From assembly GCA_959347315.1 (NCBI GenBank), contig OY365814.1, forward strand, positions 29,091,402 to 29,155,401: a DNA stretch of 64,000 nt, written 5' to 3'. This DNA is from Bimastos eiseni (taxonomy: Eukaryota > Annelida > Clitellata > Crassiclitellata > Lumbricidae). Position 1 is the first letter of the stretch. Every line of letters starts with the position of its first letter. This document shows, one piece after another, positions 44,090 through 54,480 of this stretch. The notes below the pieces were generated by a model. It was not told the DNA's origin. It saw only the letters and a list, made by a program, of their open reading frames with translations, and ran no database searches. Position numbers and translations under genes: made by a program.

Positions 44090-45170
44090 ATGGACGGCCG
44101 GACGCCTCTGCGGCCGTCGCAGAAAGCTAGGGGAGCCTGCAGCGTGTGTAGAGTTGAAAGACAGTTGCACAACCGGGACGGAAAGGTTCATATACACGGG
44201 CCCAGAAACCAGCCATGTCCCGGATCTGGAAGATTGCCTCTAGAAGCGGATCAGTCGACATATCCGGATACGACGCGAGAGGACTGCGACGTCGGCCCCA
44301 ACAGCAGCGCAAAGCAAGACACGACAATCCATCATCCACCGAACCAGCCACCGCCTACAGAAAGGGAAGTCAGCACACAAGATCAAGTTGGAAGAGCCAC
44401 AGAGGATGATCTCAACCGGAACAAGACAGCACATCCGACGATGCGACAGAAAATCCTGAAACGCGTCCCTGAAGGCGCTAGATCAAGTGCAGGTAGACTT
44501 CTAACCTCAATCATAAACAAGATCCTCAGCGAAGCGGAAAATCCATCACACTGGCACATGCTGTTAACCTTCGGGGCCGGGATCTTGGAACAACCGAGAA
44601 GGGGAGGGAAACGCCACAATTTGGCCGCGACAATCAAGAGCAGGGTTGAAAGCTTCCTCAATGAATGGCCACGAAAGTGCGCAGAAATAACAGCACAAGA
44701 CTTCTCACAGAACGGCAGACGAAAGGCAAATATAAGCGATGAACAGACAGTGGCAGCAGCGGTGGCGTCCAAGATGGAGGAAGGAAACATTAGAGCAGCA
44801 GTAAGAATTCTATGCTCAAGCGACAAGCCAGCAAACGCAGACCGAGAGACACTGGAGGAGTTACGATCAAAACATCCAGACCCTCCATGCGATCGGCCTG
44901 CCATCACGACAGCACCCCGATCGGAACCTCTACAGATCAGTGAGGAGCAGGTGAGAGGACACATCCGGTCCTTCCCTGCTGGCTCCGCCGGAGGCCCGGA
45001 TGGAATTCGACCACAACACCTTATGGATCTGGTTACTTGTGCTGAGATCGGAACTGCACTCGTTACAGCCATCACAAGCCTGGTCAACCTGCTCCTGACA
45101 GGAGTCTGCCCACCGCAAATCAGGCCGATCTTGTTCGGAGGTACTCTGAACGCCTTACGAAAAAAACCGG
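44090..45170 (+). pseudogene. RLE-LINE copy 2: zinc finger, linker and start of RT
   Basis: It begins MDGRTPLRPSQKARGACSVC. The finger C-x2-C-x13-H-x-H has the same spacing as copy 1 and is followed by 'GPRNQPCPGSG'. A polar linker of about 120 residues leads to 'VASKMEEGNIRAAVRILCSS' and 'FPAGSAGGPDGIRPQHL', the RT entry. The frame ends at 45187 after an apparent one-A loss in the A7 run at 45160-45166; the next block continues the same motif ('GGLRPIVIGYYWRRL'). Confidence 0.8.
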
Positions 45171-46200
45171 AGGCTTGCGGCCGATAGTGATAGGCTACTA
45201 CTGGCGCCGACTGACATCAAAAGGCGCCAACTGCAGCACCGTTCAGAAAGCAGCCACATATCTGGCGCCGCGCCAGGTAGGAGTAGGAGTGCCAGGAGGA
45301 GAAGAAGCGGCATGCCACGCAGCCAGAAAATTCCTAAAAGAAATGCCCAACGGCTCGGTCATTGTCAAGATAGACTTCAGTAATGCATTCAACAGCCTGC
45401 ATAGAGATCGCATGCTTATGGCACTGGATGAGATAGCACCGGTGTTGACGCCATACAGCCGACTCGCATATGCGGAAGCCACAATCTTACAATTTGGAAA
45501 ATACACGCTGCTCTCGCAAGTCGATCCTCAACAAGGAGACCCACTGGGATCGTTGCTGTTCTGCCAGCTAATGCAACCAATCATGCAGAGATTGTCATCA
45601 GCTCTAACGCTGGGTTTTCTTGACGACCTGTTGCTCGGAGGAGCAACGGCCGTGGTAGCAGAGGACGTGAGAATGATAGAGCACGAGTGTGGCATGACTG
45701 GACTACAACTCAATCGCGAAAAATGCGAAGTCATCACACGGTCGGGTGAATGGATGGAACATCAGGCCCTTCAGCACTTTAGCGAAGTTTCTCCGGAGGA
45801 GGCATGTCTTCTGGGAGCGCCGCTATCGCCGGAAGAAGCGCTAACAACATGCCTAGAATTCAGATGTTCCGAACTGGCACTTACAGTATCAAGACCGGAA
45901 AACGTTGCTAATAACGGCGAGCTGGTCCTACTAATAAACGCCCTGTGCTCTCAGAAGGTACTGCACACGTTGAGATGCTTCCCCTGCTATGAGCATCCGC
46001 TACTGGAAAAATACGACGATATTCAAAGAAAAGGCCTCTCTTCAATATTGAACATCAATCTAAATGACAATCAATGGCTACAGGCGTCTTTACCAGTCAA
46101 ATTAGGAGGTCTGGGCATACGTCGGGCTGCTTCGCTTGCGATTCCTGCCTTCTTGGCTTCCGCTGCAAGCACCCGCGTCTCCAATCCTTCATGCTGGACC
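45167..46200 (+). pseudogene. RLE-LINE copy 2: reverse transcriptase core
   Basis: 'RPIVIGYYWRRL' and 'QVGVGVPGGEEAACHAARKF' come first. Motif A 'VKIDFSNAFNSLHRD' keeps the catalytic Asp (codon 45373-45375). 'QQGDPLGSLLFCQ' and the catalytic-site motif FLDD (about 45619-45630) follow, then 'AEDVRMIEHECGMTGLQLN'. The FLDD/YLDD variant of YADD is shared by both copies and is therefore a family trait. 'WLQASLPVKLGGLGIRRA' follows. The frame is lost near 46190. Confidence 0.82.
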
Positions 46201-46356
46201 ACGATCAAGTATTCACAGATGAGCAGATGGTATTGACGCTGCAACGATGGACCGAAGTCGGACAGACAACGCAACCTGACAACCAAGCAGCATACAAACA
46301 AGCCTTTTGGGACAAGCCGCTGGTGAAGAAAGTGACTTCCGATATCATCATGTGGA
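46201..46356 (+). pseudogene. RLE-LINE copy 2: eroded linker with deletion
   Basis: The linker continues in a third frame ('FTDEQMVLTLQRWTEV', 'NQAAYKQAFWDKPLVKKV') and then breaks off at about 46345. The 30-40 residues that precede the knuckle in copy 1 are absent. Confidence 0.6.
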
Positions 46357-46992
46357 TTGCGAATAGATGATGAAACGATCAGAGTAGCGGTGGGTCTCAG
46401 ACTTGGATCGATGATATGCGAGCCTCACACGTGCCCATGTGGGTCGAGGGTGACGGCAGATGGTTCGCATGGCCTATCATGCAGTCTAGGCCCGGGCCGA
46501 ATTGCCAGACATGCGACAATAAATGACGCAATAAGCCGAAGTCTTACGCAAGCTGGAATACCTAACATCAAGGAACCTCCAGGACTTTCACGAACGGATG
46601 GCAAAAGACCAGACGGCTTGACACTGACACCATGGCGAGGGGGGCGTAGCCTCGTATGGGACGCCACCATAACAGACACGGTTGCTCCATCCTACATCCA
46701 GGCGACGGCTGCTGCGGCAGGGGCAGCAGCGGAAATGGCGGCCACGAGAAAGAATGCGAAATACGTCCATCTGCTGATCAACCATCATTTTGTACCAGTG
46801 GCTTTTGAGACCCTAGGCCTCATTAACATCAATGGACTAGACTTTATTAAGGGTCTGGGTAAACGTTTAACACTAAGCACTGGAGATATTAGAGAGACTT
46901 CTTATCTTTTCCAACGCCTAGCTACCGAAATCCAACGCTTTAATGCGGTTGCCTTCAGAGGCACATTTGCCTTGCCACACATTGCCGAGTGA
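46357..46992 (+). pseudogene. RLE-LINE copy 2: knuckle and endonuclease
   Basis: The block opens at 'RIDDETIRVAVGLRLGSMIC'. The knuckle 'CPCGSRVTADGSHGLSC' has a Cys spacing one residue shorter than copy 1. Then come 'DGKRPDGLTLTPW' and 'LVWDATITDT', the PD-(D/E)XK-like pair. The C-terminal block 'ETSYLFQRLATEIQRFNAVA' is followed by a stop at 46990-46992. This 211-codon stretch is uninterrupted and defines the natural C-terminus of the family. Confidence 0.82.
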
Positions 46993-47042
46993 GTTGCCGT
47001 TCCAGAAAATCATCACATCTCCGGATATTGTTTGTATCGCCT

Positions 47043-47145
47043 GAGGGATTATTAATACCTCGGGCACTAAAATAATAATAATAATAATCACAATAGCAAT
47101 AAAATAATAATAAATAATGACGATGATGATGATGATGATGATAGA
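47043..47145. repeat. TAA tail and GATGAT microsatellite
   Basis: (AATAAT)n with interruptions follows the LINE stop by about 75 bp, then (GATGAT)n. It has the same tail type as copies 1 and 3. Confidence 0.85.
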
Positions 47146-47338
47146 AATGAAATGCTGGGCCTCCGAGGGAGGACGGGGCCAAATATCCAGGGTCCAGCGG
47201 TTTTAGGTTTTGCGCCCAGACCCACAATCAACTTATGAATCATAATCAGTTAAGCGAGGTCTATGATGCCCATGCCTTTACTTTCTGCTGCTTTCCTAAC
47301 TTTACTTGCGCTACTTCTGTGCGATATAGGCCTATGTT

Positions 47339-47520
47339 AGGGGCGCGGTGGCGTAGTAGGATGTTCGGTGCCTTGCGCTCGGAGGATCGTAGGTTCGAAC
47401 CCACCCCGAGTCACTGCGTAGCGACATAGGACAAGTTGCTCACCCATAATTGTCTACGTGGAAGGCAACGGGAAACCACCTCGCTCATCTCATCCCCGGA
47501 TGGCGTAAAACCAAATGGAC
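47339..47520 (+). mobile_element. tRNA-derived SINE, copy 2
   Basis: The A box 'tggcgtagtagg' (47349-47360) and B box 'ggttcgaaccc' (47392-47402) are 43 bp apart, as in tRNA-type pol III promoters. A tRNA-unrelated body 'caagttgctcacccataatt' with 'ggaaggcaacgggaaaccac' continues to about 47520. Copy 1 at 10424 shares the whole layout. It does not fold as an intact tRNA (no matched acceptor ends), so it is a SINE rather than a tRNA gene. Confidence 0.82.
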
Positions 47521-47869
47521 CTGCATCATGTGCGATATATACCTTTGCATCAACGTCCACCAAGAGCTTGTAATTTTGTTGCTGCCTAAATACAACGCTT
47601 GAAATAAATCAATTGAATGCCACAATATAAATCGTCAAAGCTTAGAGGTTATAACAAAATATTATAATTTAAAACAAGATATTAAATAGCAGAAGAAGTA
47701 ATGAACAATCCAAAGATATAAAGATAAGTAGACATTAATTGATATTAAGATCTTGTCCTCATTATTACTCTTGGCTAGGCATAAATTTTATTACACTGCA
47801 CAAGTCTGCAATATGCGACATAGTTTGAACATCACCAATTGTACCGCACCCCACGTTTAATTGTTTGAT
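47521..47869. other. Intergenic, no gene recognised
   Basis: AT-rich sequence with no motif. Confidence 0.55.
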
Positions 47870-48165
47870 ACGGTTCAACGATTTTCGGCTAAAGTCTTCT
47901 CCACACCAAGCTGTAATGTGCTCAGTTTCGGGCCAATGAGTTCAAAGCTATCAAAAATCTGACTGTGGGGAAGGTATCTTTGACTAGTGGATTGGAATTC
48001 TAATGTGAGTATTTGATAGGGTGGAACGCTTTTCGGCTAATATCCTCTCCACACCTAGCTGTAATGTGCTCAGTTTCGGGACAATGAGTTCAAAGTTATC
48101 AAAAATCTGACTGTGGGGAAGGTATCTTTGACTAGTGGATTATTTTAATGTAAATATTTGATAGG
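47870..48165. repeat. 147-bp tandem duplication
   Basis: Two units (about 47878-48020 and 48025-48165) share 'tttcggctaa', 'gtaatgtgctcagtttcggg', 'tcaaaaatctgactgtgggg' and 'ctttgactagtggatt' with few differences. Both end in 'atttgatagg'. Confidence 0.88.
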
Positions 48166-48186
48166 CCTATCAAATATTTACATTAA
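48145..48186. repeat. Perfect 42-bp palindrome
   Basis: Twenty-one bases ending tttgatagg are followed without spacer by their exact reverse complement, centred on TAGGCCTA between 48165 and 48166. It sits at the end of the second tandem unit. Confidence 0.9.
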
Positions 48187-48769
48187 GTTGAATATGAATT
48201 AAATATGGAGCCGAAATATGATAGCGCATGTGCTATGGCTGTTTAGATAGGGGCCTATGTGGGGCCTGTGTACACCAAGGAATGCGTGTATCCTTACCAC
48301 ACTTCTTGTTCTCATCTTACTTGGCTATAATTTGTTTCGACCGGCCAATTCGATTGCACGATTTATCTCTTAGTTGACCGTGTGTATCGTCGCAGAATCA
48401 ATCAGTAAGTAAGTAAATTTTGTCTGCGTATTTTCCCAGCTTTTTTCGTCATGTTTTCGATGCAGATCAGTAGTGGCGCAAACGACAAATCTAGAAGCTT
48501 GGATGATAATCGCGTGAATTGAACGAATTTGCGAGGGTTGGCCCTCGATCCTTGATTAGCCTACACTTGTCTGGCATTTCAATATTGCTTATACACGCAC
48601 TTTTATCACCTCAGTAAGTGTTTCCTTAGTTTCTTATATATCCAAAAATAATAGTTTATTGCCCCGTGTCTAGGGGCCCGGAATTTCTGCCGGAGAACAC
48701 GACAGTAAGTTATTTCTTCCAAGAATCAGGCAAAAAACTGTGTTCAGTTAAGGGGACCCAGACCCCTCT
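48187..48769. other. Intergenic, no gene recognised
   Basis: No open frame or repeat family of note. Confidence 0.55.
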
Positions 48770-49049
48770 CTCTCCTTCCCTCTCTACTTCTCGGCCACTC
48801 CCTATGCCTCAGTCTCAGTCTCTGCCTCAGCATCCGATTCTCCCTCTCCCTATTAATCTCCCTATTTCTATACCTGTCCCTAAAACTCTCCATATATCTC
48901 GCTTCTCTCAATAGCTCTCCCTGTCCCTCTCCCTATCTCTCCCTCTCCCTTTGCTTCTCCCCATAACGCTCCCTATGGCTCTCCATATAGCTCTCTTTAT
49001 ATCTCTCCCACTCCATGTAGCTCTCCCTCTTCTTCTCTCTCTCTCACTC

Positions 49050-49107
<58 letters not shown>

Positions 49108-49230
49108 TCTCACTCTCTCTCTCTCACTCTCTCTCTCTCTTTCTCTATCTCTCTCTCTCACTCTCCCTCTCTCTCACTCTCCCTCTCCCTCTCCCTCTCC
49201 CTCGCTCTCCCTCTCTCTCTTCCTCTTCAG
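48770..49230. repeat. CT-rich compound microsatellite
   Basis: CTCCCT units grade into (CT)n at about 49035-49150, then CTCCCT again. The Leu/Ser frames are artefacts. Confidence 0.95.
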
Positions 49231-49869
49231 TTAATAAAACCCAGAGACGTCCTTTGGTCGTAGGCTGTGATCTGTGGTCGCCTAATTGTTCCAATACGGG
49301 GTGCCCAAAACAGCCAGGAAGTTGTTTTCTGACAGGCATATCGGATGACGCTTGTGAGGGACCGTCAAGCATGTAATTAAAAACTAATTAGTCGTTACAG
49401 CTGACGCAAGACAATCCGAGACAGGCCCGGTTCTATGGATTTTTCGTAAGTAGACGGGAAGCAATGTTGCCGCCCCGCCCCTCACCCCCACCCACAAAAA
49501 ATTGAATACAAACAAGACATACGCCAAATAGGGTTCTGAACAAATCAACCAAGATCGCCTAACTTCTCCGTTTGATATTCGTCGATTGTAATGAAAGGAC
49601 AACAATTTTGTACCTTCTTTGTCCAATCGAAATGATATCGCACTATGTCGGTATGGACCACATTGTACCAACCAGATTCGCCATCTGACATTGTTTACAG
49701 ATCAGTTGGCTGAATCTGTGGAAACCATGTCATTCATGTTATTGAGATCATTGTCTACAACGACAACGACTAGGCGGCATTATCATTATTGGAATTTTGT
49801 ACAATATTACCATCGCATACAGGCCTATCACTCGGACTACGGACACGTTCGATGACGTCAACGCTAAGT
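49231..49869. other. Intergenic, no gene recognised
   Basis: Minus-strand and plus-strand frames of 75-95 codons have no motif. Confidence 0.5.
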
Positions 49870-50490
49870 TGTCCTTTATCATTGTCATCCTGACCTTCGT
49901 TGTCACTGTATTCACTTTCTATTTCGGTGCCGAATTTGGCTTTCATTGCGAGATTTTACTTTTCGACATCGGATGAGGAGTCTTCACTGTAATTATTATG
50001 CGCGGCATGCGCCTCATCAGATGCCGGACTTCAGGATTGCGTCTTTCTGATTGGCCGCAGAAGATGATTCACGTCCGAGCCTTAATTTTTATAATCTGAC
50101 CCAGACAATCACTGCATTTTTATTCCTCTACCATCCGACATTTGGTTTTGATATTTTTCGCATTTAAGGGAATTAATTTTAATTAAATGGCATATCCTAT
50201 TTCTATTCAATTTAAAACTTTAAGTTTTTAACTGATATTGATTAAAAAACGGCGCTCAAAACCGGAAGTTGAACTTAATTGATGAATAGCGAATCGAAAT
50301 CAAATATAAAGGGTTTTGTTGAGCATGTGAAAGGAGAGGAAGCAGATGACCTATAATAATTTATTGAAAAGAGAGAATGAAAAGAGAAAATATGTTTCAT
50401 TGAAAAAATATTTACCTATCAAAATGGTGAAATTTTCGCCGTAGACCGTCGCCTACTTCGCCAACGCCTAGATCCGGGCTTATCCGAGAC
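49870..50490 (-). mobile_element. hAT-like element fragment, family B copy 2
   Basis: An inverted partner of 20934-21505, with about 500 bp of high similarity. It extends further inward on the minus strand to an acidic reading 'MKAKFGTEIESEYSDNEGQD' (49950 down to about 49875), which could be the start of a lost transposase frame. The terminal CAGGCCCGG is eroded here to TAAGCCCGG. Confidence 0.6.
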
Positions 50491-50559
50491 AGCCTTTGTG
50501 TTTCGTTATCACACCGTATTTACCAAATTGAGGTTTTCGTGATGCAGTTTCCGATCAGA

Positions 50560-51175
50560 TGCGGACTGCAATTCATACCGCCTCTTTACATTGCCATCGC
50601 TACCATCATCACCACACCACCACCACCGTCGTCGTCGTCACTATCCTCATCATCGTGACTACCTATCATCAACGAATTAATAACCACCATTCACCAACCC
50701 ACCGATCTTACGGACAAATGCAGTACTAATGCAATACAGACAAATGGTTTTGTGTTGATGACCTAACTCAAATACCACGCACCCGACATTATTCAACTCA
50801 ATTCAACTCATTTTTATTTGCTAACCCAAAACACGAGAAGATGACAAACAAATAGGTTTCATAAACGAATTATCTGGTTACACTGGGAACCTAAAGGGGG
50901 TCATAGACCCCGCTAACCAGGGAACCTAAAGGGGTCATAGACCCCGCTAACCAGGGGCCCCTATAGAATTTCCAACCAGATGCGTTATAGCACCTCTTTA
51001 CATTGTCATCGCTACCATCACCATCACACAGCACAATCGTCGTCGTCATCATACTCGTCATCATGACCACCCATCATCTACGATTAACTAACCATCATCA
51101 TTCACCCACTCACCAACCTACAGACAAATGGTTTTGTGCGGATGAATTAACTCAAATACATGTATTACGAGACAT
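50560..51175. repeat. About 420-bp tandem duplication
   Basis: Blocks 'cctctttacattgycatcgc', 'caccaacc' and 'gacaaatggttttgtg' occur in order at about 50580-50770 and again at about 50990-51170. Between them 'ggggtcatagaccccgctaa' is itself doubled (50886-50955). Confidence 0.75.
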
Positions 51176-51599
51176 TAACACCTTCAGCCGCCATGACGTT
51201 AACATCTCGTAGCCAGCACTTCACCCGATGGCGCTATCAACCTGATTGGGTCTGGCTCCAACATCATCTCTCGGGGTGCGTTCGACTCACTCCAAATGAA
51301 GTTTCTTCTGGAGTGACTTGCGCCGTTCATGGCTGCAGTTGTCATCTGAATCACCTATCATCTTACGGTCATCCTTTCTGCCTATGTTCATTTCTCATCC
51401 CGGCCCTGTTAGTTTTATTTTCTTTTCCTCATTATTGCCCAAGGTCTACGTGTGGATTCTACATGAATGGCTGAAATGAACACTTTCTTTTACAAATCCC
51501 GTTATTTATATGTAGGGGCCCCCACAGTGGCAGTAGAAAAAGAAAGTTGAATTTGATCGCAAAGAATATAAGAGAAGTGACGCTCACATCTACACTCTA
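51176..51599. other. Intergenic, no gene recognised
   Basis: A 104-codon + frame (51160-51474) is Cys/His-rich by chance, with no regular finger spacing. Confidence 0.4.
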
Positions 51600-51790
51600 A
51601 AAATAACTACGTTGGCGGATAACGTATATTACTGCGTTAATTATTTCTAACGTATTAATCCGTTGTTGTTGACGTAGAATACGTTCTCCGGCGGGAAACG
51701 TTAACGCTTAACTACGTTAACGCTTGACGTATTGAAACTACGTCACTGACTTATAACGTATAAATACGTTGTATCCTAAAACCCTATTTT
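51600..51790. repeat. ACGT-dense segment
   Basis: About eleven ACGT tetranucleotides in about 185 bp, mostly as aacgta, tacgtt or gacgta. It may be the inside of a small DNA transposon, or a site cluster. No ORF. Confidence 0.5.
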
Positions 51791-52185
51791 GTGTGCTTGT
51801 GCGTAGAATATAGTTCGGTTACAATCATGTGCACTAGGCTACTTAGATTTTTAATAATAATTTTAATATGCAGACAAATGAACAGCTAGTTAATAATTCA
51901 ATATTCTCAGGCACGAGAATTAATGTGAACAAGATTATTATGGCAAGTTTGCATTTCAGGAATCACACATAGCATTGCGCACATGAATACATGAAATGAA
52001 CTGCACGCGCTCTCAATCGATGCGACAATTCGACGTTTTTATATAGCAATATTCATAATGATTGAGAGGGGAATCCATTTACCGTAAAGTAGAAAATATG
52101 CAAACGAAAATACTTGTCAGAGAAACAAACATGGTACGCCGGTTCGGAAGGTTATAAACTAAATAGGCGATTTAACCACTTTGGC
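51791..52185. other. Intergenic, no gene recognised
   Basis: AT-rich sequence. No open frame over 60 codons. Confidence 0.55.
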
Positions 52186-52400
52186 CAGCGTGGTGCAGTT
52201 TAGCCGAATGAGTTTGTGTGTGCCTCAGGAGCCAATGTACCTTGATGACGATGGTTCGAATCCCTAAATACTTATGAACACGTAGAGGAGACTGCAGAAG
52301 ATCGTACAAAGAGCTGGAATCTTATCGACCGAGGCTCCAGATGACGCGGGTGGAACTAAGTCTAAGTAAGTATGATCTCTGGTCATTGTAGTTTAATTTA
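52186..52400 (+). mobile_element. Probable tRNA-derived SINE, second family
   Basis: An A-box-like 'gtggtgcagtttagccg' (about 52189) and a B box 'ggttcgaatcc' (52253-52263) are followed by a tRNA-unrelated body and a short 'gtctaagtaagta' tail. The ends do not pair as a tRNA acceptor stem. Only one copy is in the window. Confidence 0.5.
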
Positions 52401-52849
52401 CCTGGTTACAAAAGGAATCGCTATGAAAGTAGGCTAAAGACGCAAGTGCTGCACAAAGTTCTTGCAGGCCATTTAAGATTAGACAGCTGCATATGTTGAA
52501 CAGCACTGATGCAGATGATTTTTACTAAGTAATAGTTACTGCTGGACTAAAATGTATTAATAATAATTGATCATAATTTAATTTATTTTAAAATGTACAT
52601 GCTGCAATATGATTACAAGCAATGTATGAATGAATAATGACAGGTTGTTGCAACGGTCGAATTTACTGTTGGCAGCTATGCAAGGCGAAATTGCATACAT
52701 CTAATTTGACCTTTGTCACCGCTTAGCAAAATGAGAACTATTCAACCTGCACGGGACATGGGTTTCAAACTCTGTTCCTCAGCACTGTGCCCCAGTGTGC
52801 AGGTATTTGTCATGATTCTGGAGGAAGTTTATTCCAGAGAGAGGAAGCA
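52401..52849. other. Intergenic, no gene recognised
   Basis: No motif, repeat family or open frame of note. Confidence 0.55.
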
Positions 52850-53510
52850 AATGTGATTTTGAAACGATTTCAAACGTTTAGTGATGCGGTGATGGGAGAA
52901 CTGCAACTCTGTCCTATCCGGTCTGCCATCATCGACACTACATAAGGGTGGGTTGAGCAGACTGATTTGAGATTTTGCAAGCATGAACATGATAAAAGTG
53001 ATCATCCTCAGGAGTTGATCTGATATCTCACAACCGTTGTACCATATCTTGGAGAGGGTTCAAAGGGCTGTAGCTCGTCTGCTTGGTTGTGTTCCTAAAT
53101 TTTGCCACAGTTATATGCGAGACGTCCTTCACTGGCTTCCAGTTCAGCAGCGCATTCAATATAGGATCTCCTCTATAGTCTGGCATTGTGTTGTGGGCAA
53201 TTCGCCTGTCTATCTTAAGGATATGTTCACCTAAACGTCGGCTTCTTCTGGTCACCGATCTCTTCGCTCGGCCTCTAGAGGTGACTTCGTGGTTCCATCT
53301 GCACATACCGCCACCAGGCAAAATAGAGCTTTCGCAATGTGGGTCCCAGTGTTTGGAACAACCTCCCATCTGACCTGCGCTCTCTCTCCCGCGCGAACTG
53401 TTTGGCTCTTTCTACAAACTTCTAGAGACCTTCCTCTTTGGCCGGGCCTGGGTCGGAAGCGCCTCTGAATAGTTATCTTGAAGAGGCGCTATATAAATTG
53501 CATTGATTGA
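52850..53510 (+). mobile_element. CR1/L2-type LINE 3'-end relic
   Basis: 52905-52945 encodes the 'CNSVLSGLPSSTL' block of LINE RTs. 53030-53230 encodes 'LERVQRAVARLLGCVPKF' then 'MRDVLHWLPVQQRIQYRI'. Further broken frames give 'NRAFAMWVPVFGT'. It ends with the hairpin 'gaagcgcctctgaa...ttgaagaggcgctatataaa' and an ATTG tail (53490-53513). It is 5'-truncated with several frameshifts. Confidence 0.75.
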
Positions 53511-53639
53511 TAAGTGCAATGGCAAATCTACTTTACCTTCACCACAAATACCATGAACCTAAGACTTGTGTTTTTATTCACAGGAAGACAACACACTTGT
53601 CATTCAACAAGACCGGAGTAACCCGAACAATGATGCTCA

Positions 53640-53800
53640 AAATGGACTCACAAGGTTGACAATATGGCAATCGGACTGCATATCCTCATTCAAATCCTCG
53701 TCATCTCTCGTCTCAACTACTGCAACTTTGTCCTATCTGGTCTGCCATCATCGACACTACAACCTCTATCCTCAAATCAACCCATGGCTGCATGTCAAAT
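53640..53800 (+). pseudogene. LINE RT fragment
   Basis: The frame has 'ILVISRLNYCNFVLSGLPSS'-type content (about 53695-53765), the same post-RT block as at 52905-52945. It is a separate short fragment downstream of the relic above. Confidence 0.65.
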
Positions 53801-53959
53801 AAAAGTCTTGGTCTAAGAGACCACATCGCACCACAACAATAACGCTCATTTTTCCATCAGTGCTCGTGTCGTCTTCAAAATCACCATCCTCAAGTATCCA
53901 TGAAAACCGTCCTGGAGAGCCTTAAAAGTGGCAACAAACATAATAGAATTTCAATATAA

Positions 53960-54480
53960 TGACAGTGTTTGTGGTTTTAAAAGCCTCTGCATTTTTTTAT
54001 GTTTAGCACAAATGACTGAGGACAGCATAGGATATTATTCGTACCCATTCCCGCCAAATGGCTGGTGTCAGAAACTTTGATATGTTTTTCAAGTTAATAA
54101 GATGCCAATATGATGACATTGATTTTGTTGCTTTAAAAACTTCTGTTACTTCTATGTATAGCGTAAGGTATCTGGAACAGTGGAGCGCATTATTCGTACC
54201 CATCGCCAGCTACTTTCATATGTTTTTCAATAAAAAAGAATGCTAACATAGTGATATTGTGTCTGTTGTTTTTAAAGTCTTCTGTTATTTATGACTATTG
54301 AATAAGTTCATTGGAGGACATTATTCGTACCCATTAACATAACATTGTCTTCGCATTTCTTATGCTTTTGTACAGGCTTATACAGTCATATATATACTGT
54401 ATATATATATATATATATATTATGTATGGCACAAATGACCGAGGACAGCGAGGGATATTATTCGTACCCATCTCCGTCAT
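53960..54480. repeat. 130-155-bp tandem array, four units
   Basis: 'attattcgtacccat' recurs at about 54036, 54190, 54320 and 54459, with flanking 'aaatgacygaggacagc' and 'tatgtttttcaa' blocks. An (AT)n tract (54390-54422) lies inside one unit. Confidence 0.82.

Larger units (their letters stand above)
44090..47105 (+). mobile_element. Non-LTR retrotransposon with restriction-like endonuclease, copy 2
   Basis: The better preserved copy of the family at 6497: N-terminal zinc finger, RT, knuckle and endonuclease on the + strand in three frame blocks, then a TAA-type tail (47069-47105). It has one frameshift beside an A7 run (45160-45166), a second near 46190, and an internal loss around 46340-46357 that removes the expected 'DRARLLA..APHSGDW' block seen in copy 1. 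It diverges from copy 1 at most positions, so the two are old or belong to different subfamilies. Confidence 0.85.

Noticed and set aside
47340..47415. Candidate tRNA gene
   Set aside because: A and B boxes are present but no paired acceptor stem; a second copy with a shared non-tRNA body marks it as a SINE.
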